Assembly (NCBI GenBank): GCA_029960045.1
Contig: JASCOV010000009.1
Location: forward strand, 1-64,000
Reading direction: 5' to 3'
From: Flavobacteriaceae bacterium PS02293
Lineage (GTDB): Bacteria > Bacteroidota > Bacteroidia > Flavobacteriales > Weeksellaceae
Length of the DNA stretch: 64,000 nt
Position 1 is the stretch's first letter, and every line of letters starts with the position of its first letter. Positions 32,266 through 40,859 of the stretch are shown one piece after another. The position numbers were made by a program, and so were the translations under genes. The notes under the pieces were generated by a model. The model saw nothing but the letters and a program-made list of their open reading frames with translations. It made no database searches and had not been told where the DNA came from.

Positions 32266-32853
32266 CTAAAAAATTGTGTTTTGAAAATTCTTCGGAAAGC
32301 AGTTCAATTTTTTGAGTTCTTCGTAAACCAAATCTACCGGAAAACCCATCACAGAATAGAAAGATCCTGATATGTTTTTGATTTTTGCCATTCCCAACCA
32401 TTCCTGAATTCCGTAAGAGCCGGCTTTGTCAAATGGCTTATAATTTTTGATGTAAAATCTGATTTCATCATCACTTATTTCAGAAAACTCAACATCTGTT
32501 TTGCTGGTTTTACTTATTTCGTAATCAAATGTTTTAATGGTAAAAGCTGTGTAAACCTGATGTTTTTTGCCGGATAGATTTCTCAACATTTCAAAAGCTT
32601 CTTCTTCATTTTTTGGTTTGAGGAGAATTTTTTGGTTTAAAGCAACAATGGTGTCTGAAGTCAAAAGAATTTCATCAGAATTGACATCAAATGCTTTTGC
32701 TTTTTTATTTGAAACATATTCAGCGATATTTTCCGGTAACAAATCTGAAGGATAAGATTCATCCACATCAATAGTTACAGTTTCAAATTGATAACCAAGT
32801 TGCGATAATAATTCTTTTCGTCTGGGTGATTGTGAGGCTAATAATAGTTTCAT
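32266..32853 (-). CDS. maf: Maf family nucleotide pyrophosphatase
   Basis: A 195-residue Maf/Ham1-fold protein. It starts MKLLLASQSPRRKELLSQLG, the family signature, with VDESYPSDL and LTSDTIVALNQKILLKPKNE containing the catalytic Asp, and the closing GSFYSVMGFPVDLVY. Family members hydrolyse dTTP, UTP and modified nucleotides to monophosphates. A longer reading from 32913 is possible, but the family starts at this methionine and the preceding 20 residues are atypical. It follows kdsC on the same strand; the order kdsC-maf is common in Flavobacteriia. Confidence 0.9.
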   Translation of the reverse strand: MKLLLASQSPRRKELLSQLGYQFETVTIDVDESYPSDLLPENIAEYVSNKKAKAFDVNSDEILLTSDTIVALNQKILLKPKNEEEAFEMLRNLSGKKHQVYTAFTIKTFDYEISKTSKTDVEFSEISDDEIRFYIKNYKPFDKAGSYGIQEWLGMAKIKNISGSFYSVMGFPVDLVYEELKKLNCFPKNFQNTIF

Positions 32854-32917
32854 TTGCTTAATTTCTATTTTTTTCAAGTGGTCAAATGGAACGCTGAAGC
32901 ATTTCATTATCAATCAA

Positions 32918-33439
32918 CTAAGCTGATTTTGTTTCTTCGTCAAGATTCCATTTTCCCTGGACTTTCATCACTTGTTCTATGACATCACGAACAGCGCCTT
33001 TTCCACCATATACCGGAGAAATATAATCTGAAATAGCTTTCACTTCTGGAACTGCATTTGCCGGACAAGCAGAAATTTCTGCCAGTTTCATTATTCCAAT
33101 ATCCGGAATATCGTCGCCCATCATCAATATTTCAGAATCTTGTAAATTATATTTCGATTTGAAATCTTCGTAATCCGAAACTTTGTGAGAAGACTTTGCG
33201 TAATAATCTTTGATTCCCAAATATTCCATTCTGTTTTTAACCATTGGATCGTTTCCGCCAGTGATGATTCCGATGATGTAACCTTGTTTGAGAGATTGGA
33301 CAACTGCGTACCCATCCAAAACGCTCATCACCCGAGACATATTTTGGTCCGGTAAAAGATAAACACTTCCATCTGTGAAAACACCGTCAACATCGAATAC
33401 GAATGCTTTTATATTTTTAAGTTTTGGTAAATAACTCAT
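32918..33439 (-). CDS. kdsC: 3-deoxy-D-manno-octulosonate 8-phosphate phosphatase (HAD family)
   Basis: A 173-residue HAD phosphatase without cap domain. Motif I is FVFDVDGVFTDGSVYL with the catalytic Asp pair, motif II IGIITGGND, motif III a lysine in AKSSHKVSDY and motif IV LMMGDDIPDIGIMKLA. KdsC removes the phosphate from Kdo-8-P, giving Kdo for LPS inner core. The tetrameric family is about this size. The ATG at 33439 is preferred over one at 33463, which lies at the edge of a terminator stem. The LPS permease at 3220 is another part of the same envelope pathway. Confidence 0.9.
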   Translation of the reverse strand: MSYLPKLKNIKAFVFDVDGVFTDGSVYLLPDQNMSRVMSVLDGYAVVQSLKQGYIIGIITGGNDPMVKNRMEYLGIKDYYAKSSHKVSDYEDFKSKYNLQDSEILMMGDDIPDIGIMKLAEISACPANAVPEVKAISDYISPVYGGKGAVRDVIEQVMKVQGKWNLDEETKSA

Positions 33440-33468
33440 TTTAATTCTGTTAAAAATTTGCATAAAAA

Positions 33469-33488
33469 AGTCCTCCCGAAAGAGGACT
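33469..33488 (-). terminator. terminator after the GLPGLI gene
   Basis: AGTCCTC (33469-33475) pairs with GAGGACT (33482-33488); the minus strand continues into TTTTTT. It lies 25 bases beyond the GLPGLI stop codon and just upstream of kdsC. Confidence 0.65.
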
Positions 33489-33513
33489 ATAAAAATAGTG
33501 TTTTATGTGGAAA

Positions 33514-34419
33514 TTAAGGATAAAGCGCAGGTTCTATTTTGTTATTATCTTGTTTAAGGAGATCTTTTTGGAATTTTTCCATATTTCTAAGCATTTCTGC
33601 AGGATCTGTCATTTCCTTTCCGTTGATATTGACTTTCATTTTTACGCCAGGTCTGGAGAGGTTTTGTCTCATATCTTTTACCGGGTCATTTTTGTATTCT
33701 TTCCATTGTTTGATGAATTGCTCCTCGGATACTTCCAATTCTTTCCCGCCAGCCATATTTCCAAACCTTACAACTCTTCCGCCTGGTGCTGCATTCTCAA
33801 TTTCTTTTTTCTCAATTTTTTCGATCTCATCAAATTTCTTACTTCCTGCAAATTTGAAAATATGAGTTCCCGTAGAATCTTCCATTTCCAATATCAACCC
33901 CGGCAAGCCGTGAAATTTATAAGGGCCATCTTGAAATGGGAAATCCTGTGAAAACCAAGCCGTCCAGGTTCTTCCTCCAAAATCCAAAGTTGCTTTCTGA
34001 GCATCAAATTTGTCAATCTTCTTTTTCTCAGGGAGGATTTTCCAATCCATTTTTTTGGCATCAGAAACATCGAAACGATTTGGACCAATCGTGGTGTGCA
34101 GATTTATTTTAAAATCCGGATAAGATTTGTTGACAGAATATTCTACTTTTCCTGCATTGTTGTCATTGTAGTTGAAATTGGTAGCACCGGCAGCCAATTG
34201 TTTCTGAATATACGCATCACGGATAGAATCGCTGTGAAACTTCTTTCGGCTGTAGAATTTGCTGCCGTCTTTTTTAATATCAAGGTACATCAATTCTGTG
34301 TTGGCAGAATCTTTTTTCTCCAGATCTGATACAAATCTGTATTCATACATAATTCTTGTTCCCTGAGCCAGTGAAAATAGACTCAGGCAAATCATCATTA
34401 ATAAAAGTGTTTTCTTCAT
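33514..34419 (-). CDS. GLPGLI family protein
   Basis: A 301-residue exported protein with a signal peptide (about 1-20, ending SLAQG). It contains the motif GLPGLILEMEDSTGTHIFKF (about 170-189) that names the GLPGLI family, and before it the usual TWTAWFSQDFPFQDGPYKF. GLPGLI proteins, of unknown function, are commonly encoded beside TonB-type carboxypeptidase-regulatory-domain receptors, as here: the receptor gene ends 89 bases upstream. A helper role in the export or assembly of the receptor's substrate is possible but unproven. A terminator-like stem lies between the two genes. Confidence 0.88.
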   Translation of the reverse strand: MKKTLLLMMICLSLFSLAQGTRIMYEYRFVSDLEKKDSANTELMYLDIKKDGSKFYSRKKFHSDSIRDAYIQKQLAAGATNFNYNDNNAGKVEYSVNKSYPDFKINLHTTIGPNRFDVSDAKKMDWKILPEKKKIDKFDAQKATLDFGGRTWTAWFSQDFPFQDGPYKFHGLPGLILEMEDSTGTHIFKFAGSKKFDEIEKIEKKEIENAAPGGRVVRFGNMAGGKELEVSEEQFIKQWKEYKNDPVKDMRQNLSRPGVKMKVNINGKEMTDPAEMLRNMEKFQKDLLKQDNNKIEPALYP

Positions 34420-34454
34420 AACTAAAAATTTAGTGATTTAAAATTAAGGAAAAT

Positions 34455-34487
34455 AAAAAGGCAGACAAAAATTTGCGCTACCTTTTT
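34455..34487 (-). terminator. possible terminator between the receptor and GLPGLI genes
   Basis: AAAAAGG (34455-34461) pairs with CCTTTTT (34481-34487), extended by CAG/GCT-like pairs with a mismatch. The loop is long, so it may only attenuate read-through. Confidence 0.45.
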
Positions 34488-34508
34488 GGTTATAATAAAA
34501 ATAGTGTG

Positions 34509-37235
34509 TTATTTGAAATTGAATTTTACAGTGAACATAAACTGGCTTGGACGGATCTTATAACTTTGTGTTACAGTGTTTCCTCTGTCAATATTTACCG
34601 CTACAGTTTCGTAAACTTTCTTGTTGGTAATATTCAGCCATTTGAATTCGAAATCGATTTTTCTTTTAACCCAAGTATATTGGTAAGAAATATCGTAAAA
34701 TGGATTCTTGTAAGTGTTTCCTTGAGTTGAAGTAACGGTGTTGTCCCAATTGAATCCAAAAGTGTGATTCTCTGACGGATAAATATATGCCGCAAGATTG
34801 TGATTCCAGCCGGAGCTTTTTTGAGACGTTGATTGTGTTGCGTTTTTACTATTTCTCCAGTTCATGCTGATGTTGTAATCTACACTTAGCCAGCTGAAAT
34901 AGGCATTATTAAATTTCGCAGCCCAAGTCTGAATATTATTTTTACTTTCTATGAAATTCCCATTAAAGAAACTGAAGGAATTAGAATCTGAATTTGTAAA
35001 ACTGGTTGAGATATTACTTTTGAATTTTGGGAAATATTTTCCGATTTCGGCACTTTCGCTTTGAGATTTTGTTGAATTTTCCAAAGCCTCGATCCCAATT
35101 GTTCCACCGATTCCACCTGCTGTATCAAAGGTTTCTGCAATATTTCTTTTCACAGTTCCATAATTATAACGAACATTGAAGAAGAGATTATTAAGTGGAT
35201 TTCTGTATTCCAATCTTGTTCCGACATTTCTGTTCAGATATTCCGGCATTTGAGAATCACTAAGATCGCTTACATATCTTTGAGAGATGTTACCTGCAGA
35301 AGTCAGGATATTTCCTCCGTATAAGAATCCAAAATTTCCGAATTCATAACCTTGATTTGCAAACACCCAATATTTGAAGAATGATGCAAAATCATAACTT
35401 GCGAAGAATGTCGGTTCCAATGCCGTTTTTGTTTTGTTGGCCAATTGGTTGTAAAGATTATCCTGATATCTTATGCTGTAGAAATTGGCTGGTAGAGTCA
35501 AATTCATATTCAATCTTTCGGATTTATAATTTAAAGATACCTGTGTGTAAGGCGTCAATTCGTTCCAATCAACATCATTCTGATAGCTTCCTGCTAAAGT
35601 ATAATAATTGCCATTGGAAGAACCGCTTAATACAGATTTCAGATTATTAAAATTCATATTAAGACCAATTTCCGGAATGATGGTCAGTTTTTTAAAAGTA
35701 AATCCTACAGAAGCTGAGTGATTAATTTCTAAAGTTTCTGAAAGGGCTGATTGTTTGTAAGTATCATAAAGACCAGGAGAACTTAAACCCGTGAAATAAT
35801 CGGTGTAACTTCCAGGGCTCACTTCCATATTTTGTTTATCCTTTTGGTATTTGAAGTAACTCATCACATTGACCAGTTTATCTTTCCAAGGAATAATCGT
35901 ACTCAATGAGTTTTGAAAACTTCCTGAAGGTGACTCCAAAGATTGATTTCCAAAGATATACGGCTGTGTTGTAACGCTGGTGTCTAAACCTGAAAATCCG
36001 CGATCTGCATTCCAGAAACCGTTCCAGGTAGTTGTGTTTTTGAAGAATCCTTTTTTAGCATTTTTTGTAAAAATCAATTCGGCTTTTGCAGCATTGGTGT
36101 AGAAATCATTATTTCTGGATTGTTCCAAAGTTCTGCCTGCAAGCAAACCGTTAGCTTCAATATTATCATAAGCTGTTTTTGTATTGGATTCTCTTTCTAC
36201 GTCATTATTAGTATAACTTACATTGGCTTTTAGTTCCCATTCTTTATTCTTGAAAGGGCTTGTCAAAAGGTTCGCCGAGAAGAAATGAACATTGTTCAGC
36301 AAATATCTTTTTTCCGGAACATCAGGCACGCCGGCAGTTTCTACACTGGTCCAAGAGTTTTGCTTGGCTTGAGATCTTCTGCCTTCCCAACGGCTTCCGA
36401 AGCTCAAAAGATTTCCTTCTTTCTCAACACTTTCGCCATTGTTATTAGCTTTATAATTAATAACCCATTGATTTTTTTGTCCAAAAAACATCGGTGTTAA
36501 TTTCACATTCCAAAGCAATGGACTGAAACCTGCACCAACTTCTCCACGACCCGTCATCGTTACAGATTTTTTTAGTTTGATATTAAGAGCCGCTTGTTCA
36601 GAAGGAACTTTGTCCCGAAGAATACTTACCGGCTGGTGGTTTTCCAAAACTTCTACCTTGGAAACTGCATCTTTGGGAAGCGAGTTGTTGATCGTTCCAT
36701 AACCGCCTTCCATCAGGTCTTTTCCGTTGACATAGAATTTGTTGATCGCTTCACCCTGATAAAGAACAGTTCCGTCTTTATTAACCTCAATCCCAGGGAT
36801 TTTCTTCAAAACATCGGCAAGTGTTCTGTCGTTTTTATTTTCGAAAGATTTGAGATCGTAAGAAATGGTGTCTCCCTTTTTGGTAATTAATTTTGTTTTA
36901 AGTCTTACTTCCTGGATTTCTGTAGCTTGAGAATCCAAAGAAAAATTCAGTTTCTGATCATCATTTTTGATGTTTTGTGTAATTGGTTTTTGATTAAAGG
37001 CTTTAATCTTCAGATCCAGATTGCTTTCCGTTGAGGTAAAACTAACTTTGTATTCACCTTTTGCATTGGAAATTCCGTAAGCTAGAATGGCGTTTTTTCC
37101 AGGTTCTTCAATTGTTACACTTGCGCTTGCAAGAGCTTTTCCGTCTGCATCAGTTATTATTCCCGTAACGGTTTTCTGCGCAAAAACAATCATTGAGAAT
37201 GCTAAGGCAAAAAAGAAAGATAGAATTTTTTTCAT
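34509..37235 (-). CDS. TonB-dependent receptor-like outer membrane protein with carboxypeptidase-regulatory domain
   Basis: A 908-residue exported outer-membrane protein. The signal peptide is at 1-20 (MKKILSFFFAL to VFAQ), followed by a carboxypeptidase-regulatory-like domain (VTGIITDADGKALASASVTI), a plug-like region with RTLADVLKKIPGIEVNKDG near 125-143, and a large beta barrel to the end (FMFTVKFNFK). It fits the OMP_b-brl family seen with GLPGLI proteins. There is no clear TonB-box assignment, and substrate is unknown. The ATG at 37235 is chosen because the signal peptide starts there; an upstream methionine would add 14 residues that look non-coding. Confidence 0.88.
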   Translation of the reverse strand: MKKILSFFFALAFSMIVFAQKTVTGIITDADGKALASASVTIEEPGKNAILAYGISNAKGEYKVSFTSTESNLDLKIKAFNQKPITQNIKNDDQKLNFSLDSQATEIQEVRLKTKLITKKGDTISYDLKSFENKNDRTLADVLKKIPGIEVNKDGTVLYQGEAINKFYVNGKDLMEGGYGTINNSLPKDAVSKVEVLENHQPVSILRDKVPSEQAALNIKLKKSVTMTGRGEVGAGFSPLLWNVKLTPMFFGQKNQWVINYKANNNGESVEKEGNLLSFGSRWEGRRSQAKQNSWTSVETAGVPDVPEKRYLLNNVHFFSANLLTSPFKNKEWELKANVSYTNNDVERESNTKTAYDNIEANGLLAGRTLEQSRNNDFYTNAAKAELIFTKNAKKGFFKNTTTWNGFWNADRGFSGLDTSVTTQPYIFGNQSLESPSGSFQNSLSTIIPWKDKLVNVMSYFKYQKDKQNMEVSPGSYTDYFTGLSSPGLYDTYKQSALSETLEINHSASVGFTFKKLTIIPEIGLNMNFNNLKSVLSGSSNGNYYTLAGSYQNDVDWNELTPYTQVSLNYKSERLNMNLTLPANFYSIRYQDNLYNQLANKTKTALEPTFFASYDFASFFKYWVFANQGYEFGNFGFLYGGNILTSAGNISQRYVSDLSDSQMPEYLNRNVGTRLEYRNPLNNLFFNVRYNYGTVKRNIAETFDTAGGIGGTIGIEALENSTKSQSESAEIGKYFPKFKSNISTSFTNSDSNSFSFFNGNFIESKNNIQTWAAKFNNAYFSWLSVDYNISMNWRNSKNATQSTSQKSSGWNHNLAAYIYPSENHTFGFNWDNTVTSTQGNTYKNPFYDISYQYTWVKRKIDFEFKWLNITNKKVYETVAVNIDRGNTVTQSYKIRPSQFMFTVKFNFK

Positions 37236-37455
37236 AGTTATTAATTGTATCACTAAAGTATTAGTAAAAGAAATCAAAGAAATGTTACAAAGTTTTTTAT
37301 TGGAGGCATAAAAAAGACAAAAGTTAAATCTAAGTTGGTTTAATAATTGAATGAATGAAAAATTAGTAATAGATAATTAATAATATCAAATCTCATAATT
37401 TAAAATAATTATAGATAATCCTTTGTTTTTTCCTGTTGCAAAAAGTAAAATTTAA

Positions 37456-37463
37456 TAAATTTG
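37456..37463 (+). promoter_or_regulatory. putative promoter -7 box for the cupin gene
   Basis: TAAATTTG is an exact match 20 bases before the ATG, with TTG 17 bases upstream as the -33 element. The rest of the 248-base divergent gap (37236-37483) shows nothing recognisable. Confidence 0.6.
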
Positions 37464-37483
37464 TTTCTTAATATTAGATTAAC

Positions 37484-38365
37484 ATGGGAGTTATTTTAAA
37501 ACCGATTGATATTGTAGATGATATTAGCAAAGAAGATTTTTTCGAGAAATATCTGAAACCGCGAAAACCAGTTGTTATCAAAAATATGGCGAAAAACTGG
37601 CCGGCCTATCAAAAATGGACAATGGACTATATAAAGGAAGTTGTTGGAGATGTAACAGTTCCTCTTTATGATAGTGCAAAAGCCGATCCCGCAGCTCCAA
37701 TTAATACGCCAACAACGGAGATGAAATTTGCAGATTATATCGATCTCATCCAAAGAGAACCGACTGATTTAAGAATTTTCTTTTTCGATCCCATAAAACA
37801 CGCTCCCGATATTCTCAATGATTATATCTCACCAAAAGAATTGATGGGCGGTTTTTTGGACAAATATCCCAGTATGTTTTTCGGAGGTAAAAGTTCTGTA
37901 ACTTTTCTACATTACGATATAGATTTAGCGCATATTTTCCATACCCATTTTAACGGAAGAAAACACGTTTTGCTTTTCGAGCAAAAATGGAAAGAACGTT
38001 TGTATTGCCTTCCATATGCGACTTATGCATTAGAAGATTTTGATATAGAAAATCCGGATTTCGATAAATTTCCTGCCCTGAATGGCGTAGAAGGAATCGA
38101 GTGTTTTCTGGAACACGGCGATACTCTTTTTATGCCGACAGGCTGGTGGCACTGGATGAAATATCTGGATGGCAGTTTTTCACTTTCTCTGAGAGCCTGG
38201 GACAAAAGCTGGGGTGTAAAAGTTAATTCGCTTTGGAATCTGACAGTACAAAGAGGTTTTGATAATTTTATGAAGAAAAACTTCAAAACTGATTATATGA
38301 ACTGGAAAGAGAAGAAAGCTATTGAAAGAGGTAATTATGCTTTGAAAAGAGGCTTGCCGAAGTGA
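37484..38365 (+). CDS. cupin-like (JmjC-type) Fe(II)/2-oxoglutarate oxygenase family protein
   Basis: A 293-residue soluble protein of the Cupin_8/JmjC-like group. Residues 28-37 (KPVVIKNMAK) and the following WPAYQKW resemble the family opening. The iron triad appears as HYDIDLAHIFH (His and Asp near 146-148) and GWWHWMKYL (His near 222), with FNGRKHVLLF between. Such proteins hydroxylate peptides or small molecules; the substrate here is unknown. Strong promoter-like element upstream; downstream 107 bases separate it from a convergent gene and its terminator. Confidence 0.8.
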   Translation: MGVILKPIDIVDDISKEDFFEKYLKPRKPVVIKNMAKNWPAYQKWTMDYIKEVVGDVTVPLYDSAKADPAAPINTPTTEMKFADYIDLIQREPTDLRIFFFDPIKHAPDILNDYISPKELMGGFLDKYPSMFFGGKSSVTFLHYDIDLAHIFHTHFNGRKHVLLFEQKWKERLYCLPYATYALEDFDIENPDFDKFPALNGVEGIECFLEHGDTLFMPTGWWHWMKYLDGSFSLSLRAWDKSWGVKVNSLWNLTVQRGFDNFMKKNFKTDYMNWKEKKAIERGNYALKRGLPK

Positions 38366-38444
38366 TTGTGATCAAATTAAATAAATCTTCGTTTTCTCTA
38401 AAACTGACTTTTTTAAGCAATTAGGTAGGTAGTAAATATAAAAA

Positions 38445-38468
38445 AAGCGACCCAAAATTTGGATCGCT
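38445..38468 (-). terminator. terminator after the exported cysteine operon
   Basis: AAGCGA (38445-38450) pairs with TCGCTT (38463-38468), extended by CCA/TGG, and the minus strand runs into TTTTTTT. Confidence 0.7.
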
Positions 38469-38472
38469 TGAT

Positions 38473-38877
38473 TTACTTATTAATTGTCATTATTGTTTCT
38501 TCTGAAACTTTATATTCTCCTTTTTGGTAAACTTCTTTGTTGGAAAGTATTATCTCGTAGGTATAAATACCTTTGGGGAGATTATATGTACATTCTTTAG
38601 ATTCTTTTGGAATCACTAATTCTTTTTTGATATTATCATCCTCAATTTTTCCGATAAGTGACACACTGATCTTTTCATCCATTTTATTTTTGAAACAAAA
38701 GCTATCTACGGTTTTTGCATTTGGATCTACGGTTTTCCCGTTTCCTTTAAATGCCGAAAAACCTTGTATCAATATATTTCCAATGGCAAGACCTTTGTCA
38801 AGTCCAGTATTTTGGGATTTAAAAAAAAGAGGAGTGAGTAACAAAAAAGCAATTAATTTATAACCGTTTTTTGTCAT
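38473..38877 (-). CDS. exported protein of unknown function
   Basis: A 134-residue protein with an N-terminal signal-like hydrophobic segment (about 8-21, ending FKSQ). The mature part is likely a small beta sandwich: KISVSLIGKIEDDNIKKELV, ECTYNLPKGIYTYEIILSN, KEVYQKGEYKVSEETIMTI. Two cysteines (in DSFCFKN and KECTYN) could form a disulfide. It is the last gene of a three-gene operon with a TlpA-like thioredoxin upstream, 12 bases away. No family recognised. Confidence 0.55.
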   Translation of the reverse strand: MTKNGYKLIAFLLLTPLFFKSQNTGLDKGLAIGNILIQGFSAFKGNGKTVDPNAKTVDSFCFKNKMDEKISVSLIGKIEDDNIKKELVIPKESKECTYNLPKGIYTYEIILSNKEVYQKGEYKVSEETIMTINK

Positions 38878-38889
38878 ATAATCAATTAA

Positions 38890-39429
38890 TTATTTTAATG
38901 ATTTAATAATTGATGAAACCTCTTTATAATCAATAGAACCTTCTATTTTTCTTAGAACTTTTCCATCTTTGATAAAGTAGGTTACGGGAACTATTTCCGT
39001 ATAAGTTAAACTTTTAGGATCTCTCTTTTCTAGAAAATTCCTTATTGCCTTTCTGTATGACTTATTTTGAAGTGTAACATCATTGCTAATTTTAAACTTT
39101 TTGATTCCGTTTTTCAGATCCTCTTCATTTTTATCAATTGAAAGCATTGCAAATTTATATTCTGGAAAATCTTGTTTTAATTTTTCGAATATCGGTAATT
39201 CTTCGACACAAGGTTTGCACCAACTTGCCCACAAATTAACAATCGACATCTGTCCATTTTGTAAATAATCTTTAGAAAATTCACTATTTTCAAGATCATA
39301 CTTCTGAGAGGTCTGGATCTCATCATATTGCTTCCCAATTTTGATATTTCCAAACTGAAAACCGACATTATAAACAACAAAAAGGATAATTAGAATTACA
39401 GAAGCGGCTATAAGTATTTTCTTTTTCAT
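38890..39429 (-). CDS. TlpA-like thioredoxin-fold protein, membrane-anchored
   Basis: A 179-residue protein with an N-terminal hydrophobic anchor (about 4-22) and a thioredoxin domain whose active site is VNLWASWCKPCVEELPIFEK (CKPC near 72-75). Later TEIVPVTYFIKDG carries the cis-proline (Pro near 148). This is the TlpA/ResA pattern, a disulfide reductase outside the membrane, often for cytochrome or exported-protein maturation. It sits between two exported proteins containing cysteines, so maturation of those is a plausible role. The start of the upstream gene's end is six bases away, making an operon. Confidence 0.85.
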   Translation of the reverse strand: MKKKILIAASVILIILFVVYNVGFQFGNIKIGKQYDEIQTSQKYDLENSEFSKDYLQNGQMSIVNLWASWCKPCVEELPIFEKLKQDFPEYKFAMLSIDKNEEDLKNGIKKFKISNDVTLQNKSYRKAIRNFLEKRDPKSLTYTEIVPVTYFIKDGKVLRKIEGSIDYKEVSSIIKSLK

Positions 39430-39435
39430 AAATGA

Positions 39436-40197
39436 TTATCTTATTTCATAATTTTGAATATAAATCTTATTATCGTCATTAACAATATAAGTTCCTGCTT
39501 TTATAACTATTTTTAGCTCCTCTTTAGCCTGAGATTTATCTTTTATTGAGTTGTTAATTACCAAATCTTCATCGAAGCGCAAAGTATTTTTATTTTTTCT
39601 CGCTAAATCTAACAACAATTTATTTTCCGAAATATCTATGATTAATACACCATTATTGTTTATTCCTGTTTTTAACCCAAAACTCACAGTACAAAATGCC
39701 GTTGTGTAAGAATATGGGTTTCCAAAAATAGTCCCATTATGTTCAGTTACAAGACAATAGAGTCTTACTCGTTGTGTAACAGGTGTAAAAGCCAACTGTC
39801 CATCAATAATTAGGTATCTTCCAGCTTTTAAAACATCAACATCTGCCTCTCCACCTTGATTTTCATACTGTGCGGGAACTATAATATCATTAGCAATAGT
39901 GATTTCATTTTTGCTATATTTTTCGCCTTTTATTGTTTTTAAATCTATTACTGTAACTTTTGAGTTACCATTTTTATAAGTGAGAATATAACTACAAGTT
40001 GTCTCCGACCAAACATCTACACCGAAAGACCCAATTGCACAACATGAAGTAGTAGTACAAAACTTCACTTTTTTATCAGTGCTACTATGAGTAGCATTAA
40101 TTAATTCTTGAGCATCTTGATTCATGAAATTTTGCCCAAACGTAAACACACCAAAAATAATCGCCAGTAAAGTTACGAATTTAAATAAATTTTTCAT
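39436..40197 (-). CDS. exported cysteine-rich N-terminal protein of unknown function
   Basis: A 253-residue protein with a signal peptide (about 1-21, ending FTFGQ). The first mature stretch has five cysteines: KFCTTTSCCAIGSFGV and ETTCSYI, plus RLYCLV and AFCTVSF later. The rest is beta-rich, with regular strand pairs (VTVIDLKTIKGEKYSKNEIT, AGRYLIIDGQLAFTPV, AGTYIVNDDNKIYIQ). The first gene of the operon, with an exact -7 box well upstream, leaving a leader of about 55 bases. No family recognised. The cysteines and the neighbouring thioredoxin suggest a disulfide-stabilised protein. Confidence 0.55.
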   Translation of the reverse strand: MKNLFKFVTLLAIIFGVFTFGQNFMNQDAQELINATHSSTDKKVKFCTTTSCCAIGSFGVDVWSETTCSYILTYKNGNSKVTVIDLKTIKGEKYSKNEITIANDIIVPAQYENQGGEADVDVLKAGRYLIIDGQLAFTPVTQRVRLYCLVTEHNGTIFGNPYSYTTAFCTVSFGLKTGINNNGVLIIDISENKLLLDLARKNKNTLRFDEDLVINNSIKDKSQAKEELKIVIKAGTYIVNDDNKIYIQNYEIR

Positions 40198-40258
40198 TTG
40201 TTAATAATTTTTTTGTTAATAATAATTTTACACATAAGTTTTTCCGGAAAACTTGTTG

Positions 40259-40266
40259 CAAATATA
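40259..40266 (-). promoter_or_regulatory. putative promoter -7 box for the exported cysteine operon
   Basis: Reads TATATTTG on the minus strand, exact consensus, with TTTG about 23 bases upstream. It lies 61 bases before the ATG at 40197. Confidence 0.5.
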
Positions 40267-40386
40267 TCAATGGGCTTTACACAATTCTTCAAACTTTAGT
40301 TTTAATCTTAGCAACTTTGGTTTTAATCTTGTAAACTTAATTTTTACGTTTATTAGAATTTTTTTGTCAGAAAAGCCATTTTGTGT

Positions 40387-40408
40387 GTAAAATTTATTTT
40401 AATTTTAC
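40387..40408. promoter_or_regulatory. inverted repeat at the start of the XRE gene pair
   Basis: GTAAAATT and AATTTTAC flank six bases. TAATTTTA (40400-40407), one mismatch from a -7 box, overlaps the right arm, so a bound regulator would control the XRE genes. Confidence 0.4.
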
Positions 40409-40430
40409 CACAACACAAATTAAAATCATA

Positions 40431-40808
40431 ATGATGAAAATAGGAGACCAACTGCGAAAGCTGAGAGGTAATATTTCACAAACAAAAGTTGCTCAAGAAT
40501 TGGACATTTCTCAAACCGCTTACAACAAATGGGAAAGCAATAAGTCTAAGCCCAAAATCTCTAATCTTATAAAACTTTCAAAATATTATGACAAGGATTT
40601 ATATGAACTTATTGGAATAGATTCAAAAATTAGTTTTTATGAAAGCGATATAGAAGTGCAGAATGTAATTAACAAAAATAACATAATCAATCAGCATATC
40701 TCAGAAAAATATATTACACTCTATGAGAAAAGAATAGATGATCTGGAAAAGGAAGTTGTTTTTTGGAAAGGAAAATATAATGAAATGTTTAGTTTACTTA
40801 AAAAGTAA
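40431..40808 (+). CDS. XRE family regulator with coiled-coil tail, first of a pair
   Basis: A 125-residue regulator. The N-terminal helix-turn-helix is MKIGDQLRKLRGN followed by SQTKVAQELDISQTAYNKW and ESNKSKPKISNLIKL (to about residue 60). A linker KISFYESDIEVQNVINKNN and INQHISEK lead to a C-terminal coiled coil (about 95-125). The linker is conserved in the next protein. The start at 40431 or the adjacent ATG at 40434 is chosen; an upstream methionine at 40383 would lie in the inverted repeat. It is divergent from the exported cysteine operon, whose regulator it may be. Confidence 0.75.
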   Translation: MMKIGDQLRKLRGNISQTKVAQELDISQTAYNKWESNKSKPKISNLIKLSKYYDKDLYELIGIDSKISFYESDIEVQNVINKNNIINQHISEKYITLYEKRIDDLEKEVVFWKGKYNEMFSLLKK

Positions 40809-40859
40809 ATCTAATAATTGTTCTAAATTTGTAAATTAGTAATCAAAAAATAAAATATT

